64,000 nt of DNA from Phlebotomus papatasi (Eukaryota; Arthropoda; Insecta; Diptera; Psychodidae). The translations under genes were made by a program, and so were the position numbers. The notes under the pieces were generated by a model, which saw only the letters and a program-made list of their open reading frames with translations, was not told the DNA's origin and ran no database searches. The DNA is taken from the NCBI RefSeq assembly GCF_024763615.1, contig NC_077222.1, forward strand, positions 87,730,001 to 87,794,000. Reading direction: 5' to 3'. Below, one piece after another: positions 46,001 through 57,491 of the stretch (positions within the stretch are counted from its first letter, which is position 1; every line of letters begins with the position of its first letter).

Positions 46001-46250
46001 ACCTGCTTATGCATCGACTGGTGCGGGCTCCAGACTGTTGCGAGCTTCCGCACTACATCCTAACACTTTCACGACTCAGAAAGTACTGACGTCCGTTTTC
46101 ACTGAGATCGTACGATCGACTAACTCTAACACATTCGTCTTTTCCACCACCAGAGGCGCTGGTCTATAAAGGAGACATTGCGTTTCGAATATTCGGGTTG
46201 ACTTAGCAGAGCGTTTATTTATTACTTATATTTATTACTCAAATTCGTCC
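46001..46250 (+). promoter_or_regulatory. Possible promoter or solo LTR fragment
   Basis: A GC-richer island has a good TATA box (GGTCTATAAAGGAGA, near 46160) followed some 25-30 bases later by TTCGGGTTGACTTAGCAGAG. This is the arrangement of a polymerase II core promoter and is common in insect LTRs. No gene or retrotransposon body follows, so it is either a solo LTR remnant or a promoter whose product I cannot see. Confidence 0.35.
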
Positions 46251-46269
46251 TCCTGAATGACTAATGTTG

Positions 46270-46490
46270 TTATTCCAATGAAAAATGAACAGCGTTTTTT
46301 TTTAGCACTTTCACTGTTCTCAACTGCTTCTACATAATCGACTTCTCATTGTGTTGGCTCCTATCACGACTATTTGGTGCTTTTAGAACACGGCGATGAT
46401 TTGGGAAAACATTCGAGAGAGAAACCAATGCAAGGAAAAGTCGATAATGCAGAAGCACTTGCGAACAGTAAAGTGCTAAAAAAAAACATG
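46270..46490. mobile_element. AGCACT MITE family, copy 2
   Basis: Arms: TTTTTAGCACTTTCACTGTT and GCTTCTACATAATCGACTT on the left, with complements TCGATAATGCAGAAGCACTT and GAACAGTAAAGTGCTAAAAA on the right. The left flank CCAATGAAAAA matches the outermost repeat of copy 3, 15 bp downstream. Confidence 0.75.
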
Positions 46491-46504
46491 GTCATTCTTA
46501 CCAA

Positions 46505-46830
46505 TTATACCAATGCCAATCATACCAATGAAAAAGGTAAATCTCTCTTCTGACCATTTTTTAGTACATGCTTGTTTTCATGTGCCTCTGCATTATCGAC
46601 TTTCTTTTGTATGGGTTCCTATCACGACTGTTTGGTGGTTTTGGAACACGATGAGAGCTTTGGGAATACAGTTGTGACAGAAAATTGTACAAAGAAACGA
46701 TCTGATTGAAACGATTGTAAAGAATCTCAGCCAAAATGATAATGCAGAAGCACATGAGAGTAGTCATGTACTAAAAAAATGTTCAGGAGAAAGATTTCAT
46801 ATTCCGCTTTTCATTGGAATAGCACCATAC
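46505..46830. mobile_element. AGCACT MITE family, copy 3, with a small insertion
   Basis: Terminal repeats of about 70 bp start at CCAATGAAAAAGGTAAAT on the left and end with CGCTTTTCATTGG on the right. The right half contains extra sequence around 46685-46735, which includes TTGTAAAGAATCTCAGCC. That word is the end motif of the elements at 49978-52073 and 54936-56234. Confidence 0.7.
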
Positions 46831-47062
46831 TCAACCGTATCATTAAAGAATACTAATAGAGCATGGTCTTAAATGAATTTGACAAATTGCAACTGAAATA
46901 CATCTACTTACAGACTGATTTCACTGACTTGATCATCGATTAAAGACCGTTTGCATAAACTTTCTTAATTTAATCCTTTAGGTACTGTTAAATTTTGTAA
47001 GATGAATATTTTCGAAGATCAGCTTGAATCTATTTAGGCCTTAAGAGTCCTTGGAGACCTGG

Positions 47063-47170
47063 GGATTAGTCGAAAGACAACTAATTTTCTTTAAACATTT
47101 TTTTAAACATTAATTTTTTTTAAACATTTTCGGCAAATTTACATTAAGTTGTCTATTGGCTTAAGCCTAG
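47063..47170. repeat. GAGACGG MITE-like repeat, copy 3 (diverged)
   Basis: GGATTAGTCGAAAGACAACT on the left and AGTTGTCTATTGGCTTAAGCC on the right are inverted and correspond to the ends of 9587-9679. The middle is filled with TTTAAACATT units. Confidence 0.5.
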
Positions 47171-49916
47171 ATCTTTGGCTTCTTTCTTCAACTACCAACT
47201 TGTACTAATATCCTTCGGAAAAATTATTATAAAATGGTTTTCAAATTTTTATATTGTCAATTGTGTCCATATCACCTTTCAAAAGCACATAAACTAAAAC
47301 TATTAAAATAAAAATATTCATGTAAATAATTGTGCATGAATTAAACAAAATTTATTTCAAAATCACAATTTTATCTTAGAATTTCTCAATAGAAAAATAC
47401 TAATCTTATTGCGATTTTGGTATTATTGTAACCCAATTACATTGGGGTATGTTCCCGTGCTGAAAAAATTTGCTAAGTCCGCCCAAGAGGAACTCCCAAG
47501 AGTACCTTTGATTGTACGAGTCGAGTCAGGAATCTTCTCGTCAAAGAGCTAATGGTATTAAATCCATATTAATACATATTATTGACTTATATCTCTGACG
47601 TCTCTGACAATATGTGGTTAGTTTAATCTATAAATTCTCTGTCATCCAACTCTGTAAAGGCAATAGAACGCACATTTGGCACAACCATCATATTCCATTT
47701 GTGCAGAAAGTAGCATTACCATGTGAATATCTGAGAATAATCACGACCCTGAGAATGTCTAGAAAGCTCCCTGAGTCCCGGACGATGCTTATGGATGGGC
47801 AATACAAAAAGTATCCAAAGCATGAACTTTAATAGAGTCTGTTGCTGAGCCCATAAAGGGAATATGTTGACGATTGTAGCCCATGGACTAGAGGACATAA
47901 AAAATGATGACCTACAGATCGTTTTAGCCCAACGATGAGCTTTTTTCTCGTCTGGCGAAAGTAACCGCTGGCAATTGCCAAAAAAAGCGCTCCTGCAATT
48001 GATCACGATGAGTCGTTATGAATAAATGGGGATGTCTGTGCTTTTTCTGGTACTTTCTGGTGACCGGGTTCAAAACAATATCTTAAGCTCAATCAATTCC
48101 GCAGCGATTTCTGTCGCTGAATCTTCTCTTTTTTTGTCGCGTGGAGCTTTCTATTACAGGGCACAAAAAAGCCCCCTCTCAAGCTCAACCAAAACGATAC
48201 ATCACGTCGTCGCATTCAGGCTTCATCGCTTTGGGAAAATTGATAATCTGGTAGCTTGGGAGGACCATTCTCTTGGGCGTGAGATGGTCTCTTGTATATC
48301 AATCATGTGTGGAGCAGATGACTCAGGGAAAAGTGAAAGTGTTGTGAGGGGAAAAAAGCCGTGGTGGAAGAGAAATGTTACCAAGTCATTGCAATCGATA
48401 TTCTGAGGAGAGTGCACTCGATTAGAGTCCTCGGGAAAATCATCACAATGACTTTCACTTTGTCTGGAAGAGCTTTTTTCTACGACTTTTCCATTGGGGA
48501 ATCAATTAAAAATTAAATGAGAAGTTTTTCTCCCTGTTTCGCTGTCTTTTTTTTTTGCTCATCAGATATCTTACACCACGTGTCAATCATCATTCTGACA
48601 ACTCCAGAGAAGGAAAAACCTCAAGCAAAACTCATGAATATATTATAATCGAGGGTATTATTATTTTGTGAAGAAACTCTGTATGAAAATTTGGTGAATT
48701 TTGTGAGAAAAGCTTTTGCCGCACGAAATTGAAAGCTCTGAGGTTGAAGATTTTCAGAGAAGAAAACCCCTAATCTAATTTTCAATTTGAAAAAAAAAGA
48801 GAGAGAGAAATGTGTTCAAAATGGTTGTAGAATAATTCAACATATTCAAGGTAAATGTCCTCCTGAGCTTTATCCATCAGGGACTTGTTAAATTTACTTC
48901 TCAACATTCCCTACATTAAAATACACGCAAAGAGCTTTTTGGAAGTTTTAAATCTTGATGAAGAAATCATCCTTACAAAATTCACTCTGAATTATTTCAG
49001 AAATATTCCAACTTTCTTTGAACTTGGTCTTAAAATAATCCATGTCTTAATTTACTAACTTTCCTACATTTTATCCATTAAAGCACGTGAAAATGAATAT
49101 TTAACAGTCATTATTGCACTTCCTCAAAGCTGCAACATCACTTTTGAACAACCTGCCAAACGTGCCAAAAGGTAGACCAACCGCAGGCATAAATATTTTC
49201 AAAGCTTTCCATTTCCATCAGATTTTTCTGCATAGCTAAAACGAAGAAACAAAAAAATACATTCGCAAAAATCCAGGCTGAAAATTTACCAAACAAAATA
49301 CGATTTTGCTGTCCAGGAAATAAAGAGATCTCAGATGAAAAGTTCCACATAATAGCTTTTAGAGCTTGTGCAAAAAGTGGAATAATTCTTCTTTAAAGTT
49401 GTAAGAGGCCAAAGAACATGGTATAAAAGTAGTATCTCTGCAGTGCAGTGTGTTGAGGGTAGCTTAAGAGTGCCTCGCCCAAAGATAGAGAAATTACAAG
49501 ATTATAAGTTTAACTTTATTTATAGGATAACACTTATAGAATTATTTGTTTGAGATTGTTTCGTCTACTTCCCTTTTTGCTTTTAGTTTCTTTCTGACAA
49601 GAAAACAACAAGGGGCTAATCACTTCAATTGTGGTTTGCAATGGAATTCAAAATGTTTGAAATAAATTTGACAATAAAAAAATCAATTATTTAAAAAACT
49701 GAAGTAGTTGCTTATAATGCTCATAATAAAGCTCGAAGAGCTTTAAGAAAAGCTCTTCCAGTATTTTTCACTCAAGGTTAGAAATTTATGCTAAGACGGC
49801 GATGGACAACAAAAATATATTTTTTTATATACTAGCTATGAAGTATATAACCCTTTATAAGGATTGCCGAGAAATATATATTTAAAATAAAATTAACATA
49901 ATTTAAATAATTAAGA
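47171..49916. other. Intron DNA, no supported gene
   Basis: The longest frame outside the BEL element, 126 codons at 48026-48406 (plus), lies here in DNA of fairly balanced composition. It has no recognisable domain, and another frame overlaps it on the minus strand. I leave it uncalled. The 47850-48500 part could be regulatory or an unrecognised exon cluster. Confidence 0.35.
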
Positions 49917-49974
49917 AAGGGGAAATGGGAAACCTTTGAATTGGGCACCTTTGAACATAAGCTTTCTTCCCCTA
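49917..49974. repeat. Minimal TAGGG-tip relic, CACCTTTGAA motif
   Basis: GGGGAAATGGGAAACCTTTG, then TTGGGCACCTTTGAA at 16 bp spacing, then TTCCCCTA. Only about 58 bp remain of an element of the 17390/62039 family. It abuts the left end of the next element. Confidence 0.6.
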
Positions 49975-50632
49975 TTAGCTGAGATTCTTTACAATCTCAG
50001 CTTTTGTGGTCACAGGTGAAATCCGACCTCATTAGATCGGGCCCAAATTTTGGATTTACACGTTTTGGCGCTCATAGATCACGAATATCATATGTGGCAA
50101 AAATCGATTTTCGTGGACGTCCCGTCCGTCCGTCCGTCCGTCTGTAGTACAACCACTTCTGGAGAGAGAACGGAAAGAGATATCGACAAGCGGTTTTCGG
50201 CAAAGGTTAAATGTCGATGGGCGGCTAGAAATAGTTGATATCAGACCCACCCCCCCATCCCCCGTCCGCCATTTTGAAACACCCCCAAATTTTGTTTTCT
50301 CAATAACTCAGCCCGTATGGCATTGATCGGGCTTAAATTTTAGTATGTTATGGCTGGGCCTAACACCTTTCGATCGATACCAAACTTAACCCCTCCGACC
50401 CTCCTGACCCGAGCTAGAGGGGGTCAAAAATTCAATTTTTAAATGGTCATACCTCCGGTTATAATTATCAGAATGCGAAAAATTTTAGTGTTTTGGAAAG
50501 CTCTCGTTGAGTACTGTGACACGCTACCTTCATTCGATTTATTGGAAGGTCAGATTAATTGAAAAATAGATTTTCGATTAATCGATTTCGAATATTTCGA
50601 AAACTAGACGATGCTTTTTCTATAAATTTTAA

Positions 50633-51411
50633 CACTTTAAAACCCGAGCCAAAAAATCACGTAAAATACCAAACTACAGCAGTTCTAGGGCTCATAAATT
50701 ATTTTTTCAATAAATATTTTCCCATTTTTCTTGTCACTTTTATATAAATTTTGTGAAAATTGACAAGAAATGCCAAAGTGATTTTTTACAGATTTTCGTA
50801 GCAAAAAGGAAATTTCTATTGAATTTCCTTATTCCTAGCAATTTGGAAAGAATCTTAGAACTCATATCTATATATCTTCCTGTAAAATTTTCATATTCTT
50901 TTATATATTTAGTTGGTGCTTTTGTTTAAGAAAATTTTATGTGAAATTCCAACTGGGAATCGAAAAAGAAAAACAAAGCGAAAAGTCAATTTTTACCTTA
51001 TTTTTTTTACATTACCATTCTACAACAATTCTAGGTTTTATACTACTTAATTTTTCATAATTAATTTAACATTTTCACGTATTTTTTATGATATTTTAGA
51101 ATCGTGACAAAACTCAAAAATATTAGCATTTTTTAGGTTATTTAAAAGCCATTCAAATGTCCATTTCGGATGCCAACTCCATATAAAAAAGGTGGCATTT
51201 TACGCCAATTTGGTATTCTACGCTCATTTTTTGGCTTTTTCCCAATTTTTTAAATAACAAAAAAGTTATCAACTATTTTTTCTACTAAACGAAAGCTAAT
51301 TAAATTCTCTATACATTAGTGGTATCACTTTAGCATAATATTGAATAGAATTTCTACTACGAAGCTCCAAACTTAAAATTGGAGTAAAATGCCACTTTGG
51401 GTTGTAAAGTG
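50633..51411. mobile_element. TTAA-flanked element nested in copy A
   Basis: Flanked by TTAA at 50629-50632 and 51412-51415. The terminal inverted repeats are CACTTTAAAACCC on the left and GGGTTGTAAAGTG on the right. Copy B lacks exactly this segment (reading, in reverse, GCTTTTTCCTTAAATTTTGG and then TATGTTGTGGCTG). It is AT-rich and non-coding, and probably piggyBac-type by its target. Confidence 0.8.
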
Positions 51412-51747
51412 TTAATATGTTGTAGCTGAGGTCGAGACCTTTCCAACGGTGGGTCGCACTCCACCCTCGATGTTCCCTGACCCGAGCTATAACCAAAAAT
51501 GTCATTATCGGACTGCATTTTTGGTGTTTGCACAGCGGTTTTGATAAAATTTTAGTATATAATATATCTGAGATCAAGATCTTTCTGACGATTGGTCCCA
51601 TCCGACTCAGCCCCAACCCACTGTACCCCCCACCCTTACTACATCCATATGGACCGGACTATATCTCTAATGTTTATTAACCGATTTCAATTAACTTTTT
51701 TTTCTCTTGTTGGTCTTCCCCACTCAGACTATTTAAAATAGAAAATA

Positions 51748-52073
51748 ACCAGTGATAAGCCCAGATAAGCTTATGGTACCTGAGATTCTTTACAGGTGAC
51801 TTCGAAATGCGTGCAACTCGGGGTGCTTGCAACTCGCAATGCTTGAAAATTCGATTGTGAGTTGAATTTTGGGGGTAAAGAATCGCGTTGATTTAACTGT
51901 TTTTGTCGGTCGAAATGAATAAAATTGGCTAGTCGCGATTCTTTACCCCCAAAATTCAATTCACAATCGAATTTTTACGCATTCCGAGTTGTAAGCACCC
52001 CGAGTTGCATGCATTTTGAGATCGCCTGTAAAGAATCTCAGCTACCATAAGCTTATCTGGGCTTATCACTGGT
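51748..52073. repeat. 326-bp foldback at the end of copy A
   Basis: Nearly complete inverted arms, from ACCAGTGATAAGCCCAGATA to its complement TATCTGGGCTTATCACTGGT. Inside are CTGAGATTCTTTACAGG, CGATTGTGAGTTGAATTTTG and GGGGTAAAGAATCGCG on the left, with complements on the right. The unpaired centre is only about 50 bp. Confidence 0.9.
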
Positions 52074-54540
52074 TTTTCTATATTTTTAAAAATATTTAAA
52101 TATTTTAATAAATTTAATAAATATTTTGTTGTCCACATTTTCCATCTAATAGCGAAATAGAGCCCGGCTGGTGGATACCATTTCCTGTGCCTGGGAAATT
52201 CGTATCTTCCATCTCTCGCTCCAAGCAAAGCCTTTTACTGGCGGTATAGTTTTGTTTCCCGCTGTATGGGGGATTGGATGGTAGAAGACATTGCCAATCG
52301 GTAACATGTCTTGGAAGAGTTCTGATGGAGCCATAGAGCTGGATCGCTGTCACGATATGGGACGCGATAAGCCTCGATCTCCCTAAGGAATCTTTCAGGG
52401 CAGAAGACCGCCTACAATTTATGTATTTTAAATTTATTTAAAAGATACAAGTATCAAGTGCAATGCCCTGAATCCTATTACCTGTTAAATTCCTAATTTC
52501 ATGAGAAAGTGAGAAAAGACTAGAATTGACAGCTGAGGAAGAATTTTGGAACCTAAGCCGAAAGCTTTGGCAAAATCAGAATTTTCTAAACTGACCATTC
52601 TTTCCCCGATTCTTTTCAATATTTGTGAGATTAAATATTGAATGTGAAAAATAATTTGGAGCAAAACTTATTGTTTTATGTTTGGAATAAGTCTATTAGA
52701 AAAATTTACCTAATATACCTACAACATTAGCCTAGAATCTTAAACATTAAAATGATTATTAAGGCAATTAGACCAAGATTTTATTCATTGAAAATTCTTT
52801 AAAATTTCAACAACTCTAAACCAATTACAATTGGTTTCACATAGGCAAAGAACTTATAATTGACCTATTAGTGAAAAGAAATTTCCTTTATTTATGAGTT
52901 ATTTTAGTACTAATTTATTAACCAATTAAGCTGGTTTTTAAAGTCAATAAAAAAACCACAGAATCAGAAGATGTCGATGGAGGAACATAAAATTCAGCAG
53001 AACTTGCTAATATTACCTAGAAGTAACTAACCCCTTGGTAAATAACACGCTATTTGGATATAAAAGGAACTTTGGGAAAAACTAACAACCATATTCTCTA
53101 TAAAACTATTTTTTTTTCTATACGAATGAAATGAGATTCATGTAAACTTTTTGTTTACTGCGGACGGGGAAAAATATACAGAACAAATAACAGCCACAAA
53201 GAGCTTTTTGCTATGCGCATTTTGCTTACAACATTCGTTGGAAGTTGTATATATTAACTTCCGGTGCTTTTCAAATTCAGAGATTCCTGGAGAGAAAGCA
53301 ATTTCCTCATTTGTGATGCCTTTGTTTGTAAACAATACACAATCTTAGGAAGAAAATTTTAATAGATAAACTTGATAATGCGTTGTGTCAATATCTTTAT
53401 GGGTGAAAGGGTGGTGGAAGAGAGAATGACGAAGGAGAGAAGTGCTTGGGAGGAACTCAACAAGTTTTCTCGGGGAAAATTTCCATCATAGTGTCATGTT
53501 AACGACTTCTTCGGGCTTCATGCACCAACAAAAGGATGGGGTTATCAATCAAGTGAATGGATAAGACATAAAGCTTTGATAAATGGCGTATAATTTTCTC
53601 ACAGTTTTCCTCCCATACTCCAAAACTTTTCTGCACCAAAAATTTCTTTCAGTGTTTGCAGTTGAAACCATGCAAATTTGAAAACTTTCTCTATCAAAAG
53701 AAATTCATCTAAACCAGAATTTTCGCTTTCATAGGCATTTTGTGTTAATAGAGTGGAGGAGTTTTTCTTCTTGAATATCAAAAGGCAAAAGCTTTTCCAC
53801 AAAAAAAAAGAAAGCCCTCTGACAAAAGAATAAATCAACATACGAAAAATCACCTCAAACTCTTTCATTATTTTCTCATTTAACTCTCTAGGACAAAATT
53901 CATACAAAATTTTTAAAATTATTCATTCCGTTGAAGTTTTCCGCTGCCACAAATTCAATTTCTCTTGCCACATTCTTCAATGATTCGAAGTTGAAGTGCG
54001 GAAGAAGCTGCTGGAATAAGAGGCACAAAATTATTTTTTCCTCCTTTTGTTTAATTTTGAAATGACTTGAGGCAATTTTCCCCATAATTTTACATCCATT
54101 TTGCCTTGCAGATCTTCCCCCCCATCCAACTAAAACTCACCTCAAAAGAGGAATTTCTTTTTTTCCAGAATTGGTGAAAAAGTATGTAAGAATTCTGTAC
54201 AAAACGATAAAAAGAGCTTCAATGGGGACTTTTATTATTAGAATTTTCCGCGTAAATACACCAATTAATTTTTCAGTCGCAATTAACATATTTTCATCTT
54301 AGGATTCATGTTCCAAGAACTTGGAAGTAAGGTGTTCTTTTGTATCATTTTATATTTCATGATAAACAAGGATGATCTTTGACACTGAAAAAATGAAAGA
54401 CTGCTTTGTTCTTAAGAAAGTAGTCTGAATGGACAGAAAATTCCATTGTGAATCATACTTTAATTGAAACATTAATAACCATTACTACCTATTACAAAAA
54501 GGGTTCTACATTTCAAATATTGTTTAACTGTTTTATTGTA
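52074..54540. other. Intron DNA between the two inverted elements
   Basis: The 52140-52400 part is GC-richer with overlapping minus-strand frames of 60-90 codons, not recognised. The rest is AT-rich without supported features. Confidence 0.4.
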
Positions 54541-54688
54541 ATGCCCAACGCACAATAACTTTTGTTTTGTAAACATGTTTTTGACATTTTAATGAGAGTG
54601 AGTGAGATCTAGATCTAGTCATGTCGCTCACTCTCATAGAAAATTTAGAAAACATGTTTACAAACAAAAGTTATTGAGCGCTGGGCAT
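54541..54688. repeat. 148-bp foldback ATGCCCAACGC
   Basis: Arms of about 70 bp: ATGCCCAACGCACAATAACT, GTTTTGTAAACATGTTT and GAGAGTGAGTGAGAT on the left, complements on the right ending TTATTGAGCGCTGGGCAT. A short AGATCTAGATCTAG lies at the centre. Confidence 0.85.
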
Positions 54689-54935
54689 AACAGTTTAATC
54701 TGCAATAAATGATACAAAAACAATCTAAAATAATCTCATTTGGTCCGTTTAAATTTAATTTTAAACGGACTTAAATTTTAATTTAGTTCTGGTTAAACTA
54801 ACAAGAGCTTTTCATGTTTTAAATAAATCAGTGCATTTAAATGATCAATACCTGGATATTCGGGATCAGAGGAAGTATTTTTTATAAAGATCAATAATTT
54901 ATGCAAATGTGAATAATTGAAGTATAGGTTTAATG

Positions 54936-56234
54936 ACCAGTGATAAGCCCAAATAAGCTTATGGTAGCTGAGATTCCTGACAGGCGACCTCGAAATGCGA
55001 GCAACTCGGAATACGTAAAAATTCGATTGTGAGTTGAATTTTGGGGGTAAAGAATTGCGTCGAGTAAACTGTTCTCGGCGGTCGAAATGGATAATATTTG
55101 GTCGACGCGATTCTTTACCACCAAAATTCAACTCACAATCGAATTTTCACGCATTCCGAGTTACAAGCACCCCGAGTTGCACGCATATCAAGGTCTCCTG
55201 TAAATAATCTCAGCTGCCATAAGCTTATCTGGGCTTATCACTGGTTATTTTCTATTTTAAATAGTCTGAGTGGGGAAGGCCAACAAAATAAAGGAAAGTT
55301 CATTGAAATCGGTTAATAAACATTGAAGATAGAGTCCGGTCCATATGGATATAGTAAAAATCGGGGTACAGTGGGTTGTGGTAGAGATGGATGGGACCCA
55401 TCGTTAGAAAGATCTTGCTCTCAGATACAATATAAGCTAAAATCCCATGGAATTCCCTTCATAAACAAACACACAAAATGTAGTCCGGGCAAGACATTTT
55501 TGGTTATAGGTCGGGTCAGGAAACATCGAGGGAGGAGTGCGACCCACCGTTCGAAAGGTCTCGACCTCAGCCACAACATACCAAAATTTAAGGAAAAAGC
55601 ATCGTCTAGTTTTCGAAATATTCGAGATCGATTAGTCGAAAATCGATTTTTTGATTAATCGAACCTTCGATTTAATCGGGTGAAATTGAGATGTCATAAG
55701 GGTTGTAGTACTCCACGAGGGCTTTCAAAAACACCAAAATTTTTCGAATTTCGATAATTAGAATCAGAGATATCGCTATTCGAAAATTCAACTTATGACC
55801 CTCTCTAGCTCGGGTCAGGGGGGTCAGGGGACCTTAAGTTCGGTATTGATCGAAAGCTCTTAGGCCCAGTTATAACATACTAAAATTTGAGATCGATCGA
55901 TACCATAGGGAGTGAGTTAATGAGAAAACAAAATTTCGGGGGTGTTTCAAAATGGCGGAAGGAGGAGGTGGGTCGTGGATCTGACATCACCTACTTCTAG
56001 CCACCCAGCGACATTTAACCTTTGCCGAAAACCGCTTGTCGATATCTCTTTCCGTTCTCTCTCCAGAAGTGGTTGTACTACGGACGGACGGGGCGTCTAC
56101 GAAAATCGAATTTTGGCGTATACGATATTCGTGATCTATGAGTGTCAAAACGTGTACATCCAAAATTTGGGCCCGATCTGACGGGTTGCATTTCACCTGT
56201 GACTACAAAAGCTCATATTGTAAAGCATCTCAGC
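54936..56234. mobile_element. CTGAGATTCTTTACA element, copy B, inverted relative to A
   Basis: It starts with the foldback 54936-55245 and continues with the body in reverse, including GACGGACGG at 56082-56090, ending TTGTAAAGCATCTCAGC. It is about 1.3 kb; most of the difference from copy A is the TTAA-flanked insertion there. The short frames seen on both strands are shared-repeat translations. Confidence 0.75.
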
Positions 56235-56910
56235 AAACCATTGAATCATTTCTAATAGCCTTGCTAATGGCGGTTTTTCAAAGTGAAAGATTTAAGAAGG
56301 CTCTAGAAAGGGTGTTTCTCATCCGAATGGTATCGTGTTTGGATTTGTTGGAAAGGTCTTGGAATTTGCGATAAAACTGAATCGGTTCTGAGTCGGTAAT
56401 GAACCGGTTATGGAACCGATGAGTAATTTTTATTTGAAAATTCATTTCAATACTCTTTCGTTTGATCTTTTATGTGATTTGTGAATCGGGTCAAATCGTT
56501 TGTGAATTGGTAAATGGTAAATGTTGCAAAAGTACTTTTGAGATATAGCATCTGAGTCACGAGTTCGAGCATTTCGTAAAGCTTGGGACGCTTTTCTCAT
56601 ATCGAGTTATTATGTATATTAATTATTTTTAACCATAAGATATCATTAACCTTCCGTGCGTCCATTGACGTCTTACACACAGAAAAATTTGTACACAAAA
56701 TTGTTACACCGAGGGCTGTCCAGATTTGAAAAAGTGTTTGGTAAAATTTTGGTACACAATTTTTTAACTGTTGGTACACAAATTTTTAACATTTGGTAAA
56801 TTTTTTTTAACATTTGGTACAAAAATTTTCAACATTTGTTAACATTTTGTGTATTTCTTGTTTTATTTTTTTTTAACCATGGTTAACATTTTGAGGAAAT
56901 TTTAGAAAAA

Positions 56911-57244
56911 AATATTTTGTAAAATTGTTCATAAATATTTGTGAATTACTATTGGGGACTTACGAAATGTTCGTAAATCGTATAACTCACTAAAATGTTC
57001 GTAAAGGATTGTTTTTTTTGCAAACACTGTCCGTAACAAGATCACCTAACGAGGATTTTTTGTTCTTTCACGAACAAATATCTCCAAAGGAACAAAAAAT
57101 CCTCTTTAGGTGATCTTGTTACGGACAGTGTTTGCGAAAAAATATAATCCTTTACGAACATTTTAGTGAGTTATACGATTTACGAACGTTTCGTAAGTCC
57201 CCAATAGTAATTCACAAATATTTATGAACAATTTTACAAAATAT
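56911..57244. repeat. 334-bp foldback TTCGTAAATCG
   Basis: Long arms: ATATTTTGTAAAATTGTTCA, ACTATTGGGGACTTACGAAA, GAGGATTTTTTGTTC on the left, with complements on the right. Only a few bases (ACGAACAAATATCTCCAAAG) separate them. A lone arm of the same family is at 43640-43775. Confidence 0.9.
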
Positions 57245-57345
57245 GTTTTTCTGTATGTACACTAACAGTATTTTTTAATGAGAACTCTGATTCGTAAATT
57301 ATAGCCTCCGTCGTATGCCTTATCCCAAGGAGAAACATTTTAATA

Positions 57346-57491
57346 ATTCGTCGGTTGCCTCAGCAACTGTGCTAACTGCATCTGCTTTGTGTCTGCATTC
57401 ATTGCAAACGCCGCGTAGCGATGCGTTGCTTACAACGAATGCTGATACAAAGCAAATGCAGTTAGCACAGTTGCTGAGGCAACCGACGAAT
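57346..57491. repeat. 146-bp foldback ATTCGTCGGTTGCCTC
   Basis: Arms of about 60 bp: ATTCGTCGGTTGCCTCAGCA, ACTGTGCTAACTGCAT on the left, complements on the right ending AACCGACGAAT. The centre is CGCCGCGTAGCGATGCG. The apparent 60-codon frame is just this repeat. Confidence 0.9.

Larger units (their letters stand above)
49978..52073. mobile_element. CTGAGATTCTTTACA element, copy A, ending in a foldback
   Basis: It begins GCTGAGATTCTTTACAATCT. It contains a CCGT microsatellite (50125-50145) and a body that matches 55246-56234 in reverse, then closes with the foldback at 51748-52073. A 779-bp TTAA-flanked insertion (50633-51411) is present only in this copy. No transposase or other protein is visible. 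The right boundary is set where copies A and B diverge after GGGCTTATCACTGGT. Confidence 0.75.

Noticed and set aside
48026..48406. 126-codon open frame, the longest outside the BEL element
   Set aside because: No recognisable motif, a minus-strand frame overlaps it, and no splice sites in a matching phase were seen. Kept only as a note in the region entry.
50124..50146. CCGT repeats as a CRISPR-like or regulatory array
   Set aside because: A plain short tandem repeat inside a mobile element, shorter in copy B. No spacer structure.
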